Positions 20,974-25,714 of a stretch of DNA of 25,714 nucleotides are shown here, in pieces; within the stretch, counting starts at the first letter, position 1, and each line of letters begins with the position of its first letter. A program made the translations under genes and the position numbers. The notes below the pieces were generated by a model, which searched no databases, was not told the DNA's origin, and saw only the letters and a program-made list of their open reading frames with translations. The stretch lies in contig UQRR01000024.1 in NCBI GenBank assembly GCA_900543455.1, positions 1 to 25,714 on the forward strand. The letters run 5' to 3'. This DNA is from an uncultured Dialister sp. (GTDB lineage Bacteria > Bacillota > Negativicutes > Veillonellales > Dialisteraceae).

Positions 20974-21753
20974 CTATCCCAGTGCGACATCCAGAGCCAT
21001 CATCAGCATGAAGCCGACGGCAAAAGAGATGACCCCTACATCCGAGTGCTCGCCCGCCGACATTTCCGGGATCAGCTCCTCCACGACGACATACAGCATC
21101 GCACCCGCCGCAAAAGAAAGGAGATACGGCATCAGCGGCACCAGCATCGCTGTCAGCAGAATGGTGGCTACAGCGCCGATCGGTTCTACGATGCCGGAAA
21201 GCACACCGCCCGCAAAAGATTTCCAGCGCCCCATCCCCGCGGACTTGAGCGGCATGGAAATGATCGCGCCTTCTGGAAAATTCTGAATCGCGATTCCCAG
21301 CGAGAGCACCATGGCTGATGCTGCCGTGATGCTCCCATGCCCGGATAAGAATCCCGCATACACTACGCCGACAGCCATCCCTTCCGGAATGTTGTGCAGC
21401 GTCACCGCAAGCACCAGCATCGTCGTGCGCGCCAGATGACTTCGCGGCCCTTCCGCCTCGCTGGCATTCATATGCAGATGTGGGATCACATGGTCAAGCA
21501 GCAGTAGAAACGCCATCCCGATCCCAAAGCCGATGACAGGCGGCAGAAATGCCCAGCGCCCCATCGGTTCGCACTCATCCAGCGCAGGGATCAAAAGACT
21601 CCAGATCGAAGCCGCCACCATGACGCCAGCGGCAAATCCCGTGAGCCCTCTCTGCACCCCTCGGTTCATCTCGCCCCGCATGAAAAAGACACACGCTGCG
21701 CCCAGCGATGTCCCAAGAAAAGGAATCAATAATCCCCAAAATATATCTGCCAT
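20974..21753 (-). CDS. ZIP-family divalent metal transporter (ZupT-like)
   Basis: The 259-residue polytopic transporter probably imports zinc or a related divalent metal across the inner membrane (family knowledge). The two family motifs are TLHNIPEGMAVG (His120, Asn121, Glu124) and IQNFPEGAIIS (Asn158, Glu161), in the helices that form the metal site. A short histidine-bearing loop (DHVIPHLHMN, 87-96) lies between the third and fourth hydrophobic segments, as is usual. The start has AAGGAGGAACT. A consensus-like promoter and a palindrome just upstream suggest metal-dependent repression. Confidence 0.93.
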   Translation of the reverse strand: MADIFWGLLIPFLGTSLGAACVFFMRGEMNRGVQRGLTGFAAGVMVAASIWSLLIPALDECEPMGRWAFLPPVIGFGIGMAFLLLLDHVIPHLHMNASEAEGPRSHLARTTMLVLAVTLHNIPEGMAVGVVYAGFLSGHGSITAASAMVLSLGIAIQNFPEGAIISMPLKSAGMGRWKSFAGGVLSGIVEPIGAVATILLTAMLVPLMPYLLSFAAGAMLYVVVEELIPEMSAGEHSDVGVISFAVGFMLMMALDVALG

Positions 21754-21764
21754 AGTTCCTCCTT

Positions 21765-21783
21765 ATTGAAAATTGTTTTCAAT
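21765..21783. promoter_or_regulatory. Palindromic operator candidate of the ZIP gene
   Basis: ATTGAAAA-TTG-TTTTCAAT is a perfect 8-bp inverted repeat with a 3-bp centre, placed between the -10 box and the ribosome site, where a bound repressor would block transcription start. Its style (A/T-rich, 19 bp) suits a Fur-family or MntR/DtxR-type regulator. Which one is not shown. Confidence 0.6.
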
Positions 21784-21786
21784 ATC

Positions 21787-21815
21787 TTTATAACGCGGAA
21801 GGAGTGCTTTGTCAA
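21787..21815 (-). promoter_or_regulatory. Sigma-A promoter of the ZIP gene
   Basis: Perfect TTGACA (21810-21815), 17 nt and TATAAA (21787-21792) on the minus strand, the strongest match in the window. Confidence 0.85.
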
Positions 21816-21990
21816 GGGATGAGGGATTAGGAGCCTTGAGTGACTGGTGACTGGTGACTAGTAGCTGGTAGCTAGTGGCTAGTAACTAGTGACTTGAATA
21901 CCACCTTCGGGCATCGCCCCATATATGATTTGCGGCGAAGCCGCTACCACACCCCCGAACCCTGAACCTTGAACCTTGAACCCCGAACCC
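21815..21990 (-). repeat. Composite repeat, reverse orientation
   Basis: GGGATTAGGAGCC, about eight GTGACTG/GTAGCTA period-7 units, CTTGAATACCACC, TTCGGGCATCGCCCC, ATATATGATTTGCGGCGAAGC, then a clean TGAACCT period-7 array. The array begins immediately upstream of the ZIP -35 box. Confidence 0.85.
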
Positions 21991-22124
21991 TTTTATGTGA
22001 ATAGTTGAATAACTCCATTCACTTATCCACATAAAAAACAGCCCGATTTTATCGGGCTTTGTTCACATGTGTACAACTTTCTTTTCACAGCTATTCACAA
22101 TTTGTTCACATTTTGTGAATAGCT
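21991..22124. other. Cluster of TTCACA/TGTGAA motifs with nested palindromes and one DnaA-box sequence
   Basis: TTCACA or its complement occurs six times in 124 bp (21996, 22062, 22084, 22094, 22105 and 22114). TTTTATGTG/CACATAAAA (21991-22036) and AGCTATTCACAA/TTGTGAATAGCT (22089-22124) are perfect inverted repeats. TTATCCACA at 22023-22031 is an exact DnaA-box consensus, but it is single. The terminator of the SGNH gene lies within the cluster. Confidence 0.5.
22033..22059 (-). terminator. Intrinsic terminator of the SGNH hydrolase gene
   Basis: AGCCCGAT/ATCGGGCT stem with a short A/T loop, followed by GTTTTTTATG on the minus strand, about 90 nt past the stop codon. Confidence 0.85.
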
Positions 22125-22147
22125 AAAAAGTATCTGTTATCCAGTCA

Positions 22148-23440
22148 CTAGTCACTAAACTTCCCCATCTCCCGATTGATCTCCCCCGCGATCATCTGCT
22201 TGGCATTCCAGTCGCCATGGAGGCCGTCCATCGCAAGCTCAGTCGGCATGACAGGAAAGTCCGCAAAGGGCGCCGCGGTATCGATGTGCGATTCGCTGCG
22301 GATGAACGCATTCACCGTATCCACCGCTTCGCGCCAGTTCTCGCTGGTGTGCTCGCCGTAGTACTTCTCGATGTTTTCCGGATTGATGGGAAGGATCGTC
22401 ATGAGGATCGGCGTGATGCCATGGGCGCGGCATTTCTCCTGTATGCGCTTCAGGTGGCCGATGACTTTCTGCGGATCAGTTCCCATACGCAGATCGTTGA
22501 TACCGCCCATGACAAGCAATTGTTTCACGTGAAACGGCAGCACGTCACGCTCAAAGCGTTTCTCCATCATCTCCGTCGTATCCCCGCTTCTCCCCAGATT
22601 CACGGCAGGGAAGTCCAGATACGACACATAGCTGTAGGCGAGGTCGGACGGACTGTGATAGAGGTGTCCCCCGCCCTGTGTGATGCTGTCGCCGAAGATA
22701 CCGATATCAAAATGCACCGCCGCCTGATTTCGTATCTTTTCCGGCAGGCTCCAGACACCGACCGGCTGTCCATCACTGCCTATCCCGCGGACACGCCAGT
22801 AGCATGTCCCCAGTCTAGGCTGGTCATCATAGACGTTGGAAAGTGTCGTCACCGCGCTCCAGATGCGGTATCTGGAGCGGCTCGCGTCATCGATATTTTC
22901 CGGATATTCTTTCGTCACTTCAACTTCGTAGGATGAGGCCCCCGGATTTCCTGTATACGAATAGACGGGATAGAGAAGGGAAGAGCCATTCCCCCGTCCT
23001 GCGCTTTTCGGATAAGGGGCATTTCTGGAAATCACGCGCATCGTGCTCCTGACTTCCATCGGAGAAGAGAAGGGGGCAAGGCCCTCCCAGTCGGCACCGA
23101 TCGGACGCACGCGCCAGTAGAGCGGCGTGCCGTCCATGACAGGAGGGACGCGGACGAGGATGCGGTTCATGTAAATGCGGCGGTTGTGATAGACCGTCTC
23201 CTCGAGGGGAGTATTCCGATCCAGATGCTCTGGCAGGCCTTTGAAAATCTCCACTTCGTAGCGGACAGACTCCGCATTTTCCGGCCAGGAAAGAAGCAGA
23301 AGCGGGTCTTCAGCCTTCTGTGCGCTGACATTTTCATAAGAGACGGCATTTTCCATCAGCATGGAGCCAAGGTCTGTCTCAGCCATAGCGGCCATGGGGA
23401 GCGCTGCAAGAAGCAGCGCGGAGAGTAGGATATGTTTCAT
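22148..23440 (-). CDS. Secreted SGNH/GDSL hydrolase with two fibronectin-III-like N-terminal repeats
   Basis: The 430-residue product has a signal peptide (residues 1-20, ending AMA) and is likely exported to the periplasm or outside. Two related beta-rich repeats follow (about 45-135 and 160-235, each with YEVEI/YEVEV and YWRVRxIG), then an SGNH esterase domain. Catalytic marks are Ser252 in FGDSITQGG, Gly283 in NLGRSGD, Asn315 in GGINDLR and Asp405/His408 in MDGLHGD. It should hydrolyse an ester, perhaps an O-acetyl group on a glycan, but the substrate cannot be read from sequence. The ribosome site is weak. Its final codons and TAG stop are supplied by the GTGACTAG repeat. Confidence 0.9.
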   Translation of the reverse strand: MKHILLSALLLAALPMAAMAETDLGSMLMENAVSYENVSAQKAEDPLLLLSWPENAESVRYEVEIFKGLPEHLDRNTPLEETVYHNRRIYMNRILVRVPPVMDGTPLYWRVRPIGADWEGLAPFSSPMEVRSTMRVISRNAPYPKSAGRGNGSSLLYPVYSYTGNPGASSYEVEVTKEYPENIDDASRSRYRIWSAVTTLSNVYDDQPRLGTCYWRVRGIGSDGQPVGVWSLPEKIRNQAAVHFDIGIFGDSITQGGGHLYHSPSDLAYSYVSYLDFPAVNLGRSGDTTEMMEKRFERDVLPFHVKQLLVMGGINDLRMGTDPQKVIGHLKRIQEKCRAHGITPILMTILPINPENIEKYYGEHTSENWREAVDTVNAFIRSESHIDTAAPFADFPVMPTELAMDGLHGDWNAKQMIAGEINREMGKFSD

Positions 23441-23455
23441 GGTTGTTTTCTTATT

Positions 23456-23775
23456 TTAAGGGTTATCCCTTGGGGCGTGCTGCCCTTTGATTTCGCACAA
23501 AAGAGGTTCAGCGGGTTCTATGGGTTCAAGAGGTTCAAAAGGGGTTGTGCGGCGCATAATAATCAGGAGTGCCGCAGAGTATAAATGGGGCGATGCCCGA
23601 AAGTCTACCGGATAGTGGATTTCCCATCTTTGTTTATCCATGAGCGCAGATGGCATGCTTACCACTACAGGAAAAGCAGCCTCTGCCTCTTCAGGGCACT
23701 TTTTTCGAAGGAGGGCGATCAGAGAAGCCAAATTTCTAACCCCTAGTCACCAGTCACCAGTCACTAGTCCCTCTA
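23456..23775 (+). repeat. Composite repeat, forward orientation, interrupted by about 110 bp of other sequence
   Basis: GTTATCCCTTGGGGCGTGCT and CCTTTGATTTCG, GGTTCAGCGGGTTCTATGGG, the GC hairpin GTGCGGCGCAT...AGTGCCGCAGAG, GGGGCGATGCCCGAAAGTC, then a non-repeat insert (about 23625-23735), then TAGTCAC/CAGTCAC units. A 91-codon minus-strand frame crosses all of this; its second half is pure repeat. Confidence 0.8.
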
Positions 23776-23777
23776 TC

Positions 23778-23800
23778 AAAAAAGCAGGCTTGCGCCTGCT
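23778..23800 (-). terminator. Intrinsic terminator of the M23 peptidase gene
   Basis: AGCAGGC-GCAA-GCCTGCT followed by TTTTTG on the minus strand, 6 nt past the stop codon. Confidence 0.9.
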
Positions 23801-23805
23801 CGTGA

Positions 23806-24732
23806 TCAATCATTTCCGGGGAGAAAGTACGTCGGATCGACCGCATCGCCATGGATACGGACTTCGTAGTGGCAGTGCGGGCCGGTACTGTTTCCTGTAC
23901 TCCCTACAAGAGCAAGGATGGTACCCTGCTCGACCTGCTGGCCTTCCGTGACGAGGATCGCAGAATTATGTCCATAGCGGGTCGTGATGTCGCCGTCGTG
24001 CTTCACCTCGACAAGGTAGCCATAGCCATCTACCCAGCCTGCGCGGGTGACGGTGCCGGAGGCCGTCGCTGAGACGGGCGCGCCGTAGTCTGCAGCAATA
24101 TCGAGGCCTTCGTGGTAGGTGGAGCCGATGCCCCCCGGACTTGTGCGGAAGCCGTAACTGCTGGAGACCTGTCCTTTGACCGGCCAGATGTCCGGCGTCG
24201 TAGACGAGGCGGAGAGCAGCGTGGTCTGCATGCCGTAGGTCTGGTTCATCACCTGCTCACGCAGGACGATCATGGTCTTGATCTGCGCATCAAGGCGTGC
24301 ATCGAGCTGACGCATCGATTTCAAAAGACTGCCCGGCGTTGCATAGGAGGTACCTGTCATTTGTTCTTTCGCGGATACCGTTTTCGCCTTATCCGGTACG
24401 GTGGAGGCACCGCCGATGCCGCCCGTCATATTCTGCGCGGCACCATTGTTATTGGCCTTCACCATCTCCTGTAGCTGGTCGGATAGCTTTTCTATTGTCT
24501 CTGTCTTGTCCTCCAGCGACTTCATCTTTTCTTCCGCCATTTTGAGCTGGTTCTGATAAAGCTGGTTTTGCCTGGAGAGGCTCTCCATAGACACGGCAGA
24601 GTACACCGCTGTCCCGAGGCTGGCTATCAGGATGATGCCTGCCGCGATGCCTCCGATTTTCAGTTTTTTCCATTCGTCACCGGTGAAATGAAAGCTCACT
24701 TCGCCAGTGTCTGTATTTTCATTTCGTTTCAT
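23806..24732 (-). CDS. Membrane-anchored M23-family metallopeptidase (LytM domain) with coiled coil
   Basis: The 308-residue product has a short cytoplasmic N-terminus, one TM segment (about 26-47), a coiled coil (about 48-95) and a C-terminal M23 domain. All zinc and catalytic residues are visible: His207 and Asp211 in HEGLD, His255 in RYGHN, and His286/His288 in GPHCHYEV. It is probably an active endopeptidase that cuts peptidoglycan cross-links in the periplasm, unlike degenerate NlpD/EnvC types. The ribosome site AAGGAAACAG supports the start. The DUF4446 gene lies about 195 bp upstream on the same strand. Confidence 0.93.
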   Translation of the reverse strand: MKRNENTDTGEVSFHFTGDEWKKLKIGGIAAGIILIASLGTAVYSAVSMESLSRQNQLYQNQLKMAEEKMKSLEDKTETIEKLSDQLQEMVKANNNGAAQNMTGGIGGASTVPDKAKTVSAKEQMTGTSYATPGSLLKSMRQLDARLDAQIKTMIVLREQVMNQTYGMQTTLLSASSTTPDIWPVKGQVSSSYGFRTSPGGIGSTYHEGLDIAADYGAPVSATASGTVTRAGWVDGYGYLVEVKHDGDITTRYGHNSAILVTEGQQVEQGTILALVGSTGNSTGPHCHYEVRIHGDAVDPTYFLPGND

Positions 24733-24858
24733 AGCTGTTTCCTTATTTTTTCCCCGGGGCTACGCTGCAGACATACATAGGGGTGCCAGAAGGTTTCTTG
24801 GAAAGCAGGTTTCCTGTTTGAGTTTTTCTGGCATGCCCCATTTCACTGCGAATGATAA

Positions 24859-24884
24859 AGATTTCTCGCTTCGCTCGAAATGAC
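24859..24884 (-). repeat. Solo 27-nt type repeat unit
   Basis: AGATTTCTCGCTTCGCTCGA continuing to AATGAC is the reverse complement of the GTCATTTCGAGCG...GAAATCT unit at 6290 and 16143, with its internal CGCTTCGCTCG palindrome. It is the only repeat in the gap between the M23 and DUF4446 genes. Confidence 0.7.
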
Positions 24885-24927
24885 AGCGCAAGCGGAGCTG
24901 CAGTCACCCGCCGCCGGTCACATGCTT

Positions 24928-25521
24928 CTATTTTCCAGCCGTATCAATGCGATGGTTATCCGGCTGGGACTGGGACAGGGCTTCGCCGCGCGTCTCATTC
25001 ACAAGGTCCTGCGCCTGAGAAGCCATATCCGGCATCAGGGTATCCAAAGCCATATTGATGCTTTCCGCTTCTTCAGAAGAGAGAGCTTCCTTGCACTGGC
25101 CATTCACGATCTGCTTCGCGTAGATGCGGGAGGTGTCGTGACCCGCCAGCGAGGACAGGACGAAGCCGTTGTTCTTGCCGTCGAGCACAGTCAGCGAGAA
25201 GGAGAGCTTGTCGCCGGTGTCATCGAAGGCATCGTAGCGCACAAGCCCCACCTTCTGGAAGGAGGACAGCTGCATGGTCGCGAGAAGCTCCTGCTGATGC
25301 AGCATGCTTTCGGAGGAATTCACCATTTCCCGAAGCTCTCTCACCTCGGTCGAGAGGCGCAGCTCGAGCGAGCCTCCGTCTTCGCCATTCATGAAATATT
25401 TGTACTTCTTGGCCAGACGGTTCAGCTTATTTCTCATGAGCAGCATATTCACGAGAAGGAAAAGGAAAAGCACGATGATGATCGCGCCGATGACATAAAA
25501 AATCATATTTGCACTCTGCAT
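24928..25521 (-). CDS. DUF4446 family membrane protein
   Basis: The 197-residue product has one N-terminal TM segment (about 6-28) and a basic segment after it (RNKLNRLAKKYKYFMNG). The conserved core is QKVGLVRYDAFDDTGDKLSF followed by SLTVLDGKNNGFVLSSLAG. This core is typical of DUF4446 proteins, which in many Firmicutes lie next to parA/parB. Their function is unknown. The C-terminus (after about 165) is glutamine-rich and poorly conserved. AGGAGA lies about 12 nt before the ATG, a slightly long spacing, but no better start is seen. Confidence 0.88.
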   Translation of the reverse strand: MQSANMIFYVIGAIIIVLFLFLLVNMLLMRNKLNRLAKKYKYFMNGEDGGSLELRLSTEVRELREMVNSSESMLHQQELLATMQLSSFQKVGLVRYDAFDDTGDKLSFSLTVLDGKNNGFVLSSLAGHDTSRIYAKQIVNGQCKEALSSEEAESINMALDTLMPDMASQAQDLVNETRGEALSQSQPDNHRIDTAGK

Positions 25522-25554
25522 GGTTTGTATATATCTCCTGGGGATAGGGTTGTA

Positions 25555-25714
25555 GGTTAAAGGTTTAGGGTTCAGGGTTCAGGGTTCAGGGTTCAGGGTT
25601 CAGGGTTGTAGTGGCGGCTTCGCCGCAAATATATATGGGGCGATGCCCGAAGGTGGTATTTAAGTCACCAGTCACTAGCTACCAGTCACTTGCGGCTCCT
25701 AATCCCTAGCCACT
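25555..25714 (+). repeat. Composite repeat, forward orientation, with a clean GGTTCAG array
   Basis: Five or six perfect tandem GGTTCAG heptamers (25569-25606) are followed by GTAGTGGCGGCTTCGCCGC, AAATATATATGGGGCGATGC, CCGAAGGTGGTATTTAAGTC, then CAGTCAC, TAGCTAC and TAATCCC units to the window end. It gives the clearest view of module order. Confidence 0.9.

Noticed and set aside
22023..22031. Replication origin based on a DnaA box
   Set aside because: Only one exact box is present, there is no DnaA box array or DNA unwinding element, and dnaA/dnaN are absent. It is kept only as part of the motif cluster.
23456..23731. 91-codon minus-strand frame
   Set aside because: Its C-terminal half is repeat-coded (EPLEPIEPAEP). 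The first part (SLIALLRKKCPEEAEAAFPV) looks more protein-like and might be a gene remnant, but I see no ribosome site or family.
24928..25521. Assigning a chromosome-segregation role to DUF4446
   Set aside because: parA/parB are not in the window and no function is established for the family.

Overview
The window looks like chromosome from a diderm Firmicute of the Negativicutes, and a Dialister-like Veillonellaceae member is my best guess. Lipid A genes (lpxC, fabZ, lpxA) sit beside Firmicute-style features: strong AGGAGG ribosome sites, sigma-A promoters, intrinsic terminators, glycine riboswitches and a DUF4446 protein. The genus is an inference, because no rRNA or tRNA lies in the window.

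Layout: (1) 354-2786, minus strand: proA and a truncated-looking membrane protein. (2) 3340-6071, plus strand: lpxC, fabZ and lpxA, spread out by repeat-filled spacers and closed by a strong terminator. (3) 6590-18388, minus strand: an amino-acid uptake island. It holds four separate transcription units, each a tandem glycine riboswitch, an intrinsic terminator and an AGCS sodium:alanine/glycine symporter, plus one DAACS glutamate/aspartate-type symporter. A small MNT/HEPN-like gene pair (putative type VII toxin-antitoxin) lies between the second and third symporters. (4) 18683-25521, minus strand: a membrane diguanylate cyclase with GGDEF and I-site, a ZIP metal transporter behind a sigma-A promoter with a palindromic operator candidate, a secreted SGNH hydrolase, a membrane-anchored M23 peptidase and a DUF4446 protein.

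The four symporters fall into two pairs (6590/16677 and 10275/13816), each behind its own riboswitch and terminator. In three leaders a segment at or just past the 3' edge of aptamer 2 is complementary to the 5' arm of the terminator. This predicts premature termination when glycine is bound, so that uptake is shut off when glycine is plentiful.

The most unusual feature is the non-coding DNA. Nearly every intergenic gap is filled with one modular repeat family: period-7 arrays (TAGTCAC, CAGTCAC, TAATCCC, GGTTCAG, TGAACCT), period-8 arrays (ATTCCTCA-like), a short GC palindrome (GCGGCTTCGCCGC or a longer GCGGCGC/GCGCCGC hairpin), a GGGCGATGCCC mini-hairpin beside an AT stretch, and a conserved CCTTTGATTACG-type block. 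About fifteen composite copies occur in both orientations. Other inverted-repeat elements are nested in or next to them. They recall the heptameric STRR repeats of cyanobacteria in style, and I know of no described function in this lineage.
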